Part shown: in pieces, positions 21,690 through 29,779 of the stretch
How positions within the stretch are numbered: position 1 is the stretch's first letter
Layout of the letters: each line of letters opens with the position of its first letter
Assembly (NCBI RefSeq): GCF_001440035.1
Contig: NZ_LJYG01000112.1
Span: 319,814-353,902, forward strand
Length of the DNA stretch: 34,089 bases
Direction of reading: 5' to 3'
From: Bradyrhizobium manausense
Lineage (GTDB): Bacteria > Pseudomonadota > Alphaproteobacteria > Rhizobiales > Xanthobacteraceae
Notes under the pieces: model-generated
Databases searched by the model: none
Told to the model about the DNA's origin: nothing
Seen by the model: the letters and a program-made list of their open reading frames with translations, nothing else
Translations under genes and position numbers: made by a program

Positions 21690-22886
21690 ATGGCGCATGA
21701 CGCACCCCAGGCCACCGGACCCTCGAAGCTGGTGATCCGCAATATCGGCCTGATCCTATCCGGCGCGCTGGAAAAACCCATTCTGGACGGCGACACCATC
21801 GTCGCCGAGAACGGCAAGATATCAGCCGTCGGGCGTTACAAGGACCTCAACACCGAAGGTGCGACCACCGTCGTCGACGCCAACGGCACGACGGTCACCC
21901 CAGGCCTGATCGACAGCCACGTCCATCCTGTCGCGGGCGACTGGACGCCGCGGCAGAACCAGATCAACTGGATCGACAGCTCGCTCCATGGCGGCATCAC
22001 CACCATGATCTCGGCGGGCGAAGTGCACATGCCCGGCCGCCCCCGCGACGTCGTCGGGCTGAAGGCGATGGCGATCTTCGCCCAGCGCGCGTTCTGGACG
22101 CTGCGTCCGGGCGGTGTGAAGGTTCACGCCGGTGCGCCGGTGATCGAATGCGAGATGGTCGAGGAAGACTTCAAGGAAATGGCCGCCGCCGGCGTCAAGC
22201 TGCTCGGCGAAGTCGGGCTCGGCGGTGTGAAGGACGGCCCGACGGCGCGCAAGATGGTCGGCTGGGCGCGCAAATACGGCATCCAGAGCACCATCCACAC
22301 CGGCGGCCCCTCGATCCCCGGCTCCGGCCTGATCGACAAGGACGTGGTGTTGGAGGCCGATACCGACGTGGTCGGCCACATCAATGGCGGCCACACCGCG
22401 CTGCCCGACGACCAGATCCGCTGCATCTGCGAGGGCTGCAAGCGCGGGCTCGAGATCGTTCACAACGGCAATGAGCGCTCGGCGCTCTACACGCTGCGCA
22501 TCGCGCGCGAGATGGGCGATCTGCACCGCGTCATCCTCGGCACCGACGGGCCGGCCGGCTCCGGCGTGCAGCCGCTCGGCATCTTGCGCATGGTCTCGAT
22601 GCTGTCCTCGATCGGCGAGCTGCCGGCCGAGCTCGCGTTTTGCCTTGCCACCGGCAACACCGCGCGGATGCGCGCGCTCGATTGCGGCCTCATCGAAGTC
22701 GGCCGCGCCGCCGACTTCGTCATCATGGACAAGGCCCAGCACTCGCCCGGCAAGAATATCCTGGAGAGCGTCCAGCTCGGCGACCTCCCCGGCATCGGCA
22801 TGACCATCATCGACGGCATCGTGCGGACGCAACGCAGCCGCAACACGCCGCCGGCCGGGCGGGTGCCGGAGGTGGTGGCGAAGTGA
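21690..22886 (+). CDS. ena: Enamidase (1,4,5,6-tetrahydro-6-oxonicotinate hydrolase)
   Basis: A 398-residue amidohydrolase matching enamidase of Eubacterium barkeri, a bimetal (Fe-Zn) enzyme that hydrolyses 1,4,5,6-tetrahydro-6-oxonicotinate to 2-formylglutarate and ammonia. Seen: TPGLIDSHVHPVAGDWTPRQ (70-89; H77, H79), HGGITTMISAG (100-110), RPGGVKVHAG, LGEVGLGGVKD (172-182; E174 likely metal bridge), HTGGPSIPGS (203-212; H203), GHINGGHTA (229-237; H230), EIVHNGN and LGTDGPAGSGVQPLGILR (283-300; D286). These follow the E. barkeri protein motif by motif along the whole length, so the match is far better than to dihydroorotase or hydantoinase groups. GAGGA lies 9 bases before the ATG. It faces the fpr gene across shared operators and ends before a long inverted repeat. 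Confidence 0.88.
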   Translation: MAHDAPQATGPSKLVIRNIGLILSGALEKPILDGDTIVAENGKISAVGRYKDLNTEGATTVVDANGTTVTPGLIDSHVHPVAGDWTPRQNQINWIDSSLHGGITTMISAGEVHMPGRPRDVVGLKAMAIFAQRAFWTLRPGGVKVHAGAPVIECEMVEEDFKEMAAAGVKLLGEVGLGGVKDGPTARKMVGWARKYGIQSTIHTGGPSIPGSGLIDKDVVLEADTDVVGHINGGHTALPDDQIRCICEGCKRGLEIVHNGNERSALYTLRIAREMGDLHRVILGTDGPAGSGVQPLGILRMVSMLSSIGELPAELAFCLATGNTARMRALDCGLIEVGRAADFVIMDKAQHSPGKNILESVQLGDLPGIGMTIIDGIVRTQRSRNTPPAGRVPEVVAK

Positions 22887-22898
22887 CGGCTCTTGCCG

Positions 22899-22989
22899 TC
22901 ATTCCGGGGCGCGCGTAGCGCGAACCCGGAATCTTGCGCAACAGCCTCTGGATTCCGGGTTCACGCGCGATGCGCGTGCCCCGGAATGA
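22899..22989. repeat. Long intergenic inverted repeat, likely bidirectional terminator
   Basis: An imperfect palindrome with arms of 35-39 bases: left 22899-22933 begins TCATTCCGGGGC and ends AACCCGGAATC; right 22951-22989 begins GATTCCGGGTT and ends GCCCCGGAATGA. The 17-base loop is 22934-22950. It lies between the convergent enamidase and MarR genes. Its CATTCCGGGGCGC type is common between genes of bradyrhizobia, so it is probably a dispersed repeat that also stops transcription. Confidence 0.75.
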
Positions 22990-22999
22990 CATGGTCAAT

Positions 23000-23455
23000 T
23001 CACCTAAGCTTGTTCAGCAACGCCATCAACAGCTCGCGCTCTTTCGCATCGAGCGGTGCCAGCGTTTCGCGCGTGATCGCAATCGCGTTCGGCGCGAGTT
23101 TCTCGGCAAGCTGCTGACCGGCGCGCGTCAGGCTCACCAGGAGGCGCCGACCGTCCTCGGGATCCTGGCTGGTCTCGGTGAGGCCGCGGGCCGTGAGGCG
23201 GTCGATCACGCCCTTGATGGTCGCGACGTCCATCGCGGTCAGCCGTCCGAGCTGGTTCTGCGAGCACGGCCCGGTCTCGGCAAGCTTCGACAGCGCCGCC
23301 CACTGTGTCGGCGTCAGGTTGACGCCGATGTCGCGGGAGAAGATCGCGCTGTGGCGCTGCCAAACCTGGCGCAGGATGAAGCCGACCTGCTCGTCGAGCA
23401 CATAAGGCGGTTTTGCCGGTTTGACGTTCTTCTTCGCCGTAACGCTTCTCGCCAT
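23000..23455 (-). CDS. MarR-family regulator (NicR-like candidate)
   Basis: A 151-residue MarR-type regulator. Seen: a winged helix-turn-helix (about 46-112) with NLTPTQWAALSKL, the recognition region MDVATIKGVIDRL (75-87) and the wing DPEDGRRLLVSLT (98-110), flanked by dimerisation helices. MarR regulators NicR (Pseudomonas) and BpsR (Bordetella) control nicotinate genes and respond to 6-hydroxynicotinate, so by family and place this one is the best candidate for the GTATAC-centred operators. It is the last gene of the Liv operon. The ATG at 23455, with GAGGGCGGGG before it, is preferred; a GTG at 23467 overlaps the livF stop (GTGA) and would add four residues. Confidence 0.85.
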   Translation of the reverse strand: MARSVTAKKNVKPAKPPYVLDEQVGFILRQVWQRHSAIFSRDIGVNLTPTQWAALSKLAETGPCSQNQLGRLTAMDVATIKGVIDRLTARGLTETSQDPEDGRRLLVSLTRAGQQLAEKLAPNAIAITRETLAPLDAKERELLMALLNKLR

Positions 23456-23463
23456 CCCCGCCC

Positions 23464-24168
23464 TCACAACGACAAATGCGCGTCACGAATATCCGGACGC
23501 GCGTCAAGCTCGGCCATGGTGCCGCCGAAGCAAATGCGGCCGCGCTCGATGATATAGGCGCGATCGGAAATCAGCCGTGCAAAATGCAAATTCTGCTCGG
23601 AGACGACGATGCTGACGCCTTCCTTCTTCATGGTCAGGATGGCATCGACCATCTGCTCCACGATCTTCGGCGACAGGCCTTCCGAGGGCTCATCCAGCAA
23701 CACCAGCGATGGATTACCCATCAGGGTGCGCGCGATGGTCAGCATCTGCTGCTCACCGCCGCTCATGCGGCCGCCCGGACGATTCTTCATTTCGCCCAGA
23801 TTCGGAAACAGCGCGAACAGCTTTTCGCGATCCCAGTGCGGCGCATTCGGCCGTTTCGGCTGGCGGCCGACTTCGAGATTCTCCTCCACCGTCAAATCGG
23901 TGAAGATGCGCCGCTCCTCCGGCACGTAGCCGAGCCCCTCGCGCACGATCTCATGCGTCGGCTTGGCCGAGACGTCCTTGCCCTCGAACATGATGCGGCC
24001 GGTGCGCTGCGCGACGAGGCCGACGATCGAGCGGAACGTGGTCGACTTGCCGGCGCCGTTGCGACCGAGCAGTGCCACGACCTCGCCCTCACCGACCTCG
24101 AAACCGATGTCGAACAGGATATGCGCGGGGCCGTAATGGCTGTTGAGGTCTTGCACCGCGAGCTTCAT
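23464..24168 (-). CDS. livF: Branched-chain-type ABC transporter ATPase LivF
   Basis: A 234-residue ATPase subunit of a Liv/HAAT-type importer. Seen: Walker A GRNGAGKST (35-43), signature SGGEQQMLTIAR in the second half, Walker B VLLDEPSEGL, and the LivF-typical EGLGYVPEERRIFTDLTVEENL stretch (split here as GLGYVPEERR then FTDLTVEENL). It drives uptake with LivG and the fused permease. Its ATG overlaps the livG stop by 4 bases. The transport ligand is set by the binding protein at 27030-28232; given the operon it is probably a pyridine carboxylate or related ring acid and not an amino acid, which is inference. Confidence 0.92.
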   Translation of the reverse strand: MKLAVQDLNSHYGPAHILFDIGFEVGEGEVVALLGRNGAGKSTTFRSIVGLVAQRTGRIMFEGKDVSAKPTHEIVREGLGYVPEERRIFTDLTVEENLEVGRQPKRPNAPHWDREKLFALFPNLGEMKNRPGGRMSGGEQQMLTIARTLMGNPSLVLLDEPSEGLSPKIVEQMVDAILTMKKEGVSIVVSEQNLHFARLISDRAYIIERGRICFGGTMAELDARPDIRDAHLSL

Positions 24169-24956
24169 GCCGAGGCCCCCTCGCGATGCCCGCCCTCGTA
24201 CAGCAGACCCTCGCCAAGATATATCGCCTGCACCTGCGGATTGCCGCGCACCTCGGCCGGCGAGCCCTCGGCGATCAGCGTGCCGCGATTGAGCACGATG
24301 ATGCGGTCGGCATGCTCGAACACCACGTCCATGTCGTGCTCGGTAAAGAGCACGCCGATCGACTTCTCCTTCGCGATCTGTGCCGTGAGCCGCATCAGCT
24401 CGACGCGCTCGCGCGGCGCCATGCCGGCCGTCGGCTCGTCCATCAGCAAAAGCTTCGGATCGTTGGCGAGCGCCACCGCAAGCTCGAGGCGCTTGAGGTC
24501 GCCATAGGCGAGCTCGCCGCAGGGCCGGTCCGCATAGCCGCTCATGCCGACCAGCTCGAGCAGCCGGCCGGCCTCGTTGCGGTCGACGTCAGGCGCCGAA
24601 CCCCAGAAATTGAACAGCTGCCTGCCATGCGAGATCAGCGCGACCTGCACGTTCTCGCGGACCGTCATGGTCGCGAAGGTCGCCGTGATCTGGAAGGTGC
24701 GCCCCACGCCCATGCGCCAGATCTCGCGCGGCTTCTTGCCCGTGGTCTCCTCGCCAAGCAGGCGCACTTGGCCGCTATCAGGCTTGTTCTGGCCGTTGAG
24801 CATGTCGAAGCAGGTGCTCTTGCCCGCGCCGTTCGGGCCGATCAGCGCCAGGATCTCGCCCGATCGCAGCGAGAACGAGACGCCGCGCACGGCATGGATG
24901 CCGCCATAGGATTTGGTCAGGCCTTCGACCGCGAGAAGTGGGGGTACGAGGCTCAT
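24165..24956 (-). CDS. livG: Branched-chain-type ABC transporter ATPase LivG
   Basis: A 263-residue ATPase subunit, partner of LivF. Seen: Walker A GPNGAGKST (40-48), GVGRTFQ, a variant signature ELAYGDLKRLELA in place of LSGGQ-type, which is normal for LivG, Walker B LLLMDEPTAGM, and the switch histidine in FTEHDMDVVF. The C-terminal LGEG/LLYEGG tail is typical. It overlaps the permease stop and the livF start by 4 bases each, so four genes (permease, livG, livF and nearly marR) are translationally coupled. Confidence 0.92.
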   Translation of the reverse strand: MSLVPPLLAVEGLTKSYGGIHAVRGVSFSLRSGEILALIGPNGAGKSTCFDMLNGQNKPDSGQVRLLGEETTGKKPREIWRMGVGRTFQITATFATMTVRENVQVALISHGRQLFNFWGSAPDVDRNEAGRLLELVGMSGYADRPCGELAYGDLKRLELAVALANDPKLLLMDEPTAGMAPRERVELMRLTAQIAKEKSIGVLFTEHDMDVVFEHADRIIVLNRGTLIAEGSPAEVRGNPQVQAIYLGEGLLYEGGHREGASA

Positions 24957-26842
24957 TCGGCAGACTCGATCGGCTTGGCGAGTAAGGAGGATCCCGGCGG
25001 CGATGACTTCCTGCGGCGCTGCGCTAGCACCTCGAGCATGCCGACGATGCCCTTGGGGAAGACGACGACGATCAGCACGATGAAGCCGCCGAGCACGAGC
25101 TTGGACAGATCGGTCTGGCTCACCAGCCAGATGTTCAGCGCCTTGTAGACGATGGCGCCGATCACCCCGCCGGACACCGTTTCGACCCCGCCGAGCAGCA
25201 CCATGACCAGCGCATCGACCGAGAGCGAGATGCCGAGATTATCAGGGAACACGCTGCCCTTCAGATAGGCGAACAGCGCGCCGCCGATGCCGGCGGTGGT
25301 GCCCGCGATCACGAACGCCGTCCACTGGATGCGCTTGGCATCGATGCCGACGGCCTCGCTGCGCAGCACCGAGTCACGCGTGGCGCGCAGCGCGTAGCCG
25401 AACGGCGAGAACACCGCGATCCTGAGCGCAATGGTGACGAGCGCCGCAACGCCGAGCGCCAGCCAGTAGAAATGCGACGGGCTCGCAGCCCAGCTCGCGG
25501 GCCAGACGCCCAATATGCCGTTGTCGCCACCTGTGACGCTGACCCACTGGAACGCGATCGACCACACGATCTGCGCAAAGGCCAGCGTCAGCATCGCAAA
25601 GTAGACGCCGGAGAGCTGCACCGCGAAGAAGCCGAACACGGCGGCCCCCATGCAGCCGAGCAGCGGGCCGAGCAGCAGGCAGACAATCATCGGCAGTCCC
25701 GCCAGCTTGGCGAGGAACGCGACGCCATAGGCGCCGAGGCCGAAATAGGCGGCGTGGCCGAACGACGCGAGCCCGCCGACCGACATCAGGAAATGCAGGG
25801 AGACGGCGAAGATCACGAAGATCGCGATTTCGGAGCCGACGGTCAGCGCGTAGTTGCCGGCGAACAGCGGCAGCAGCGCCGCGACGACGAGCGCCGCCAG
25901 CGACGCCAGCCGCTCGTTCGACGTCAGTGGACGCCACGGATTGACCGTGAGGCCCGGCGTCTTGCGCGCGGCCGCCTCCGGCTTGCCGAACAGGCCCCAG
26001 GGCCGGACGATCAGCACCACGGCCATCACCAGGAAGACCAGGATGATGGAAATTTTTGGAAAGATCAGGATGCCGAACGCGTTCAACTCGGAGACCAGCA
26101 CCGCCGCAACGAAGGCGCCGACGATGCTGCCAAGGCCGCCGATCACGACGACCACAAAGACCTCGACGATGATGCGCAGATCCATGGCGTGATGCACGGC
26201 ATCGCGCGGGATCTGGAGCGCGCCGCCAAGGGCGGCAAGGAAGACGCCGACCGCGAACACCGACGTGAACAGCCATTTCTGATTGACGCCGAGCGCGGCG
26301 ACCATGTCGCGGTCCTGCGTCGCCGCGCGCACCAGGACGCCCCAACGCGTGCGCTGGAACAGCAGCCAGAGAATGCCGAGCACGACGGGCCCGAGCACGA
26401 TCAGGAACAGATCGTAGCTCGGGATGTTCTGGCCGAAGAAATCGACCGCGCCCTTGAAGCCCGGCGCGCGGCGGCCGACGAGATCGTCAGGCCCCCAGAT
26501 CAGCACGACGAGATCCTCGACCATCAGCGTGAGGCCGAAGGTGCCGAGCAGCTGGAACAGCTCGGGGGCGTGATAGATGCGACGGAGCAGCACCATCTCG
26601 ACGAGGACGCCGATCAGCGCGACCGCCAACGCCGCCGCGACCACCCCGCCCCAGAAGCCGAACGCTCCGGAGAAGCGCTCGGTCAGCGTGAAGGCGATAT
26701 AGGCGCCGATCATGTAGAAAGCGCCATGCGCGAAATTCACGATCCGCGTCACGCCAAAGATGATCGACAGGCCCGAGGCCACCAGGAACAGCGACGCTGC
26801 GCTGGCGAGTCCGGTCAGAAACTGTACGACGTAAAAGGCCAT
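24953..26842 (-). CDS. Fused LivH-LivM ABC permease
   Basis: A 629-residue inner-membrane protein that joins both permease subunits of a Liv-type importer. The first half (about 1-290) is LivH-like (GLSIIFGVTRIVNFAHGAFY near residue 24-43; about eight spans). A linker of 25-30 residues follows, then a LivM-like half (about 315-610) with GGLASFGHAAYFGLGAYG and the ATPase-coupling region FGYALRATRDSVLRSEAVGI (compare EAA loop). Separate livH and livM genes are more usual; the fusion forces a 1:1 ratio. It overlaps livG by 4 bases. Upstream, a nested inverted repeat separates it from the binding-protein gene. Confidence 0.9.
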   Translation of the reverse strand: MAFYVVQFLTGLASAASLFLVASGLSIIFGVTRIVNFAHGAFYMIGAYIAFTLTERFSGAFGFWGGVVAAALAVALIGVLVEMVLLRRIYHAPELFQLLGTFGLTLMVEDLVVLIWGPDDLVGRRAPGFKGAVDFFGQNIPSYDLFLIVLGPVVLGILWLLFQRTRWGVLVRAATQDRDMVAALGVNQKWLFTSVFAVGVFLAALGGALQIPRDAVHHAMDLRIIVEVFVVVVIGGLGSIVGAFVAAVLVSELNAFGILIFPKISIILVFLVMAVVLIVRPWGLFGKPEAAARKTPGLTVNPWRPLTSNERLASLAALVVAALLPLFAGNYALTVGSEIAIFVIFAVSLHFLMSVGGLASFGHAAYFGLGAYGVAFLAKLAGLPMIVCLLLGPLLGCMGAAVFGFFAVQLSGVYFAMLTLAFAQIVWSIAFQWVSVTGGDNGILGVWPASWAASPSHFYWLALGVAALVTIALRIAVFSPFGYALRATRDSVLRSEAVGIDAKRIQWTAFVIAGTTAGIGGALFAYLKGSVFPDNLGISLSVDALVMVLLGGVETVSGGVIGAIVYKALNIWLVSQTDLSKLVLGGFIVLIVVVFPKGIVGMLEVLAQRRRKSSPPGSSLLAKPIESAE

Positions 26843-26891
26843 CGGCGGTCCGGGTTGGATTTAGTGCGATCCCGCGACGAGCGCGGGCCTT

Positions 26892-27005
26892 GTAGGGTGG
26901 GTTAGCCCTGCAGATGCGCAGAGCGCATCTGCTCGGCGTAACCCACCACCTTTTGTCGTGTTGCACCGAAGATGGTGGGTTACGCCTCCGGCTAACCCAC
27001 CCTAC
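26892..27005. repeat. Nested inverted repeat between binding-protein and permease genes
   Basis: Outer arms GTAGGGTGGGTTAGC (26892-26906) and GCTAACCCACCCTAC (26991-27005); inner arms GCGTAACCCACC (26936-26947) and GGTGGGTTACGC (26974-26985); a third hairpin CAGATGCG/CGCATCTG (26911-26931) sits in the left shoulder. The GTAGGGTGGGTTAGC element is a common dispersed palindrome in this bacterial group. Inside the operon it may protect the upstream message or stop part of the transcripts, so that more binding protein than permease is made. Confidence 0.8.
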
Positions 27006-27029
27006 GGCAGCGGAGTTCGGAACGGCCTC

Positions 27030-28232
27030 TCAATCCTTGGGGCGCAGCTTCTCGACTTCGGCATCACCAGGCAGATAGTCCGCGCCCTTCTTGTAAGCAG
27101 CGTCCACCATCACGCCCTTGCCGTCCTTCTGCGCGGTCTTGCCGACGAAGGCCCCTAACGTCGACTGGTGGTCGATCTTGCGGAAGGTGATCTCGCCGAA
27201 CGGCGACGGCATCGAGATGCCTTCGGCGGCCGCGATCATCTTGTCGGTATCGGTCGAGCCGGCCTTGGCCAGGATCGCCGCCGCTGCCTTGATGGTCTGG
27301 TAGCCGACGATCGAACCGAGGCGCGGATAATCGTTGTACTTGGCCTGATAGGCCTTCAGGAACGCATCATGCTCGGGCGTCTTGATCGAGTACCAGGGAT
27401 AGCCGGTGACGATCCAGCCTTCGGGCGTCTCGTCCTTGAGCGGATCGAGATATTCGGGCTCGCCGGTCAGGAAGGACACGACCTCGCGCCCCTTGAACAG
27501 GCCGCGGGTGTTGCCTTCACGCACGAGCTTGACGAGGTCAGGACCGAAGGTGACGTTGAGGATGGCTTCCGGATTGGCCTGCGCCACCGCCTGCACAACC
27601 GGGCCCGCATCGATCTTGCCCTGCGGCGGCCACTGCTCGTCGACCCATTGGATGTCAGGACGCTTCTCCGACATCAGCTTCTTGAACACTGATACGGCCG
27701 ACTGGCCGTATTCATAGTTCGGCGCAATCGTCGCCCAGCGTTTTGCCGGCAACTTGCTGGCGGCTTCCACCAGCATGGCGGCCTGCATGTAGTTGGAGGG
27801 ACGCAGGCGGAAAGTGTACTTGTTGCCCTTCGCCCAGGTCACGGCGTCCGTCAGCGGCTCGGCCGCGAGGAAGAACACCTTCTTCTGGTTGGCGAAGTCG
27901 GAGACCGCAAGGCCGATATTCGACAGGAACGTCCCCGTCAGCATAGCAACGCCCTCGCTGGAGACGAGCTCGTTGGCCGCGGTCTGCGCATCGGCCGGCT
28001 TGCCGCCGTCGTCCTTGGAGACGACCACAAGCTTCTTGCCGTTGATGCCGCCAGAGGCGTTGATCTCTTCGACCGCGAGCTGCCAGCCCTTGCGGTAGGG
28101 TTCGGTGAATGCAGGCAGCAGCGAGTAGCTGTTGATCTCGCCGATCTTGATGTCCTCCGCCAGGGCCGAATGGCCCATGCCGGCAGCCAGAAGCGCAAAG
28201 GCCGCGCCGACAATGTAATTTCTTGCTCGCAT
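27030..28232 (-). CDS. Liv-type (HAAT) ABC substrate-binding protein
   Basis: A 400-residue periplasmic binding protein of the Liv/HAAT family (Peripla_BP_6). Seen: a Sec signal peptide (about 1-25, cut after ALA), then EDIKIGEINSYSLLPAFTEP, the family's first strand and binding loop, and GGINGKKLVVVSKDDGGKP, which follows the usual GGxxGRxxxxxxxDD pattern. GGAGG lies 6 bases before the ATG. Family members bind amino acids, urea, or aromatic and other ring acids; being between the 6-hydroxynicotinate reductase genes and the permease, nicotinate or a related pyridine acid is the likely ligand (inference). It follows the DUF1185 gene by 50 bases. Confidence 0.9.
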   Translation of the reverse strand: MRARNYIVGAAFALLAAGMGHSALAEDIKIGEINSYSLLPAFTEPYRKGWQLAVEEINASGGINGKKLVVVSKDDGGKPADAQTAANELVSSEGVAMLTGTFLSNIGLAVSDFANQKKVFFLAAEPLTDAVTWAKGNKYTFRLRPSNYMQAAMLVEAASKLPAKRWATIAPNYEYGQSAVSVFKKLMSEKRPDIQWVDEQWPPQGKIDAGPVVQAVAQANPEAILNVTFGPDLVKLVREGNTRGLFKGREVVSFLTGEPEYLDPLKDETPEGWIVTGYPWYSIKTPEHDAFLKAYQAKYNDYPRLGSIVGYQTIKAAAAILAKAGSTDTDKMIAAAEGISMPSPFGEITFRKIDHQSTLGAFVGKTAQKDGKGVMVDAAYKKGADYLPGDAEVEKLRPKD

Positions 28233-28282
28233 CCCAACCTCCAGTTTTTAACTCGCCAGAATCTTCTGTTTCAGACCATCTT

Positions 28283-28867
28283 CTATTTCAAACCGTCTTC
28301 ACCCTTGATCTCGGCGACCGTCAGCCCGCCCACGCGCGGCAATGGACGGCCGCTGTCGGTGACGGCGACGGCCACCATGATCTCGTTGGCGCGCGGCGCG
28401 TCGTTGATCTGCACTTCCATGCCGTCGAAATGGCTGCGCACGAAGGCGGCGTCCTTGTGCCCGAGCGGAATGTCGAGCGTGGTGCCGGGGCCGCTGCGCT
28501 TCTTGGACGATGGAATCAGCGCCGCACCCTTGCCCAGAACTTTCCGCACCGGCGCGCCCATCTTGGGATGCAGGATCGCGGCGGCATGTTCGAGCTCGCC
28601 GTTCTCGCCGACCGCGGCGGCCTTGCCGTAGCTGTGCGCCTTGGCGCCATCGATGCCGAGCGCCGCCACGGCGCGCTTCGCCAGCAAATCACCAAGCTCC
28701 TCGCCGATCGCGATCAGCGGCGAGAGATCTTCGACATATCGTCCGGCAAAGGGATTCTCGATCACGGCGATCGCCGCCGCGCGCCTGGTCGGCGGCGAAA
28801 CCTGACGGCCCATCTCCATCTGCGTCTCTTCGACGACGGTGACGATCTTGCGGATGATCGCGCTCAT
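28283..28867 (-). CDS. DUF1185 'amino acid synthesis' family protein
   Basis: A 194-residue soluble protein of the PF06684 (DUF1185, 'amino acid synthesis') family. Structures exist but no proven reaction that I know of. Seen: the opening IRKIVTVVEETQMEMGR, AAAIAVIENPFAG (about 30-42), GKAAAVGENGELEHAAAILHP (in two conserved blocks), LDIPLGHKDAAFVRSHFDG, and the closing RPLPRVGG, all typical of the family. It sits 15 bases after UPF0280 in the 6-hydroxynicotinate reductase operon and before the transporter. Family members often lie in catabolic operons with amidohydrolases and Liv-type transporters, so it may act on the product of ring opening; that role is inferred. Confidence 0.8.
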   Translation of the reverse strand: MSAIIRKIVTVVEETQMEMGRQVSPPTRRAAAIAVIENPFAGRYVEDLSPLIAIGEELGDLLAKRAVAALGIDGAKAHSYGKAAAVGENGELEHAAAILHPKMGAPVRKVLGKGAALIPSSKKRSGPGTTLDIPLGHKDAAFVRSHFDGMEVQINDAPRANEIMVAVAVTDSGRPLPRVGGLTVAEIKGEDGLK

Positions 28868-28882
28868 GCTTCACGTCCCTGT

Positions 28883-29779
28883 TCAGGCATCGACCGCGTT
28901 CTCCAGCACCAGCGGGCGCGATCGTTGCTCTTCGATGTTCCTGGTTCCGATGACAAGCATATCACCACAAAGCCTGAGCACGGCACCCTCGATCAATCCG
29001 CGATCGAACAATTGCCGTGCACATTCCGCGCCAGATTCGAGCGCGGCACCGATCTCTGCTTGCGACAATTCCCCGACGTCGCGGGTGACGAGACGCGCGC
29101 CGAGATCGCTGTCGGGCTGAAGCTCGTTGGCGGGTTGCCTGACGATGGCGGGATGGCCGGGCAGATCGACGGCATTGGCGATCACGGTCGCTGCCGCGTC
29201 GGCCTGCGAGGCGGTCGCCGCCAGCACCGTCACCGCATCGGCAATGCCGAGCGAAAAGCTGCGGCCATGGCGGCCGCTGGTGGCGATGCCGCGCACCGGA
29301 TCGTCCGCATCGATCCTTATGGCGCGCATTACGCCATCGCGGTCGGGCCGATCCATCAGGCCGACCGAAAAATGCTCGCCCCGCGCGAGATGCAGGGCGA
29401 TGTCGCCGCCATTGTTGACATAGACACGGTCGAGCAAGGCGGCGCCCAGCATCGCGCCGAGAATCTCCTCGGCCACGCTGCCGGCCACTGCCGCCATGGG
29501 CGTGATGAAACGATCGGCGGCGTAGGGCGCGACAGCTGCATGCATCCGGCGCGCGACGACGCCCTGCAGCGAAGTTCGCGCCTCGGCGGCCTTGCGCAGC
29601 TCCGGCAGCTCCGTACAGAGCTCATCGAGCAGCCCGGTGAACCGCCGCGATGCAGCCTCATAGGCCGCGCGCACCTGATGCGCCGGGCCCCTCGCCTCGA
29701 CGATCAGGTCAATCGGTCCATCCTGCAAATGCAGCCGCCGGCCATCAGACAGCAATGCGATTTGCGGGAGACGTGTCAT
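28883..29779 (-). CDS. UPF0280 family protein (ApbE-like fold)
   Basis: A 298-residue protein of the UPF0280 family, related in fold to ApbE flavin transferases. Seen: RFITPMAAVAGSVAEEIL (91-108) and YVNNGGDIALHLARGE (120-135) with the ApbE-like NNGGDI core, then GIATSGRHGRSFSLGIADAVTVLA, equivalent to the ApbE region GIATSG.(Y/R). ApbE proteins attach FMN to Thr or Ser of partner proteins. Its ATG overlaps the stop of the 6-hydroxynicotinate reductase gene (ATGA), so the two products are co-made. As the E. barkeri reductase carries a covalent flavin, this may be its flavin-attaching enzyme; that is inference, since UPF0280 has no proven function that I know of. It has no signal peptide, unlike most ApbE. 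Confidence 0.82.
   Translation of the reverse strand: MTRLPQIALLSDGRRLHLQDGPIDLIVEARGPAHQVRAAYEAASRRFTGLLDELCTELPELRKAAEARTSLQGVVARRMHAAVAPYAADRFITPMAAVAGSVAEEILGAMLGAALLDRVYVNNGGDIALHLARGEHFSVGLMDRPDRDGVMRAIRIDADDPVRGIATSGRHGRSFSLGIADAVTVLAATASQADAAATVIANAVDLPGHPAIVRQPANELQPDSDLGARLVTRDVGELSQAEIGAALESGAECARQLFDRGLIEGAVLRLCGDMLVIGTRNIEEQRSRPLVLENAVDA

Noticed and set aside
25472..26905. Plus-strand open frame (about 477 codons) opposite the permease
   Set aside because: Sequence is almost only His, Arg, Asp, Gln and Glu, the mirror of hydrophobic membrane codons.
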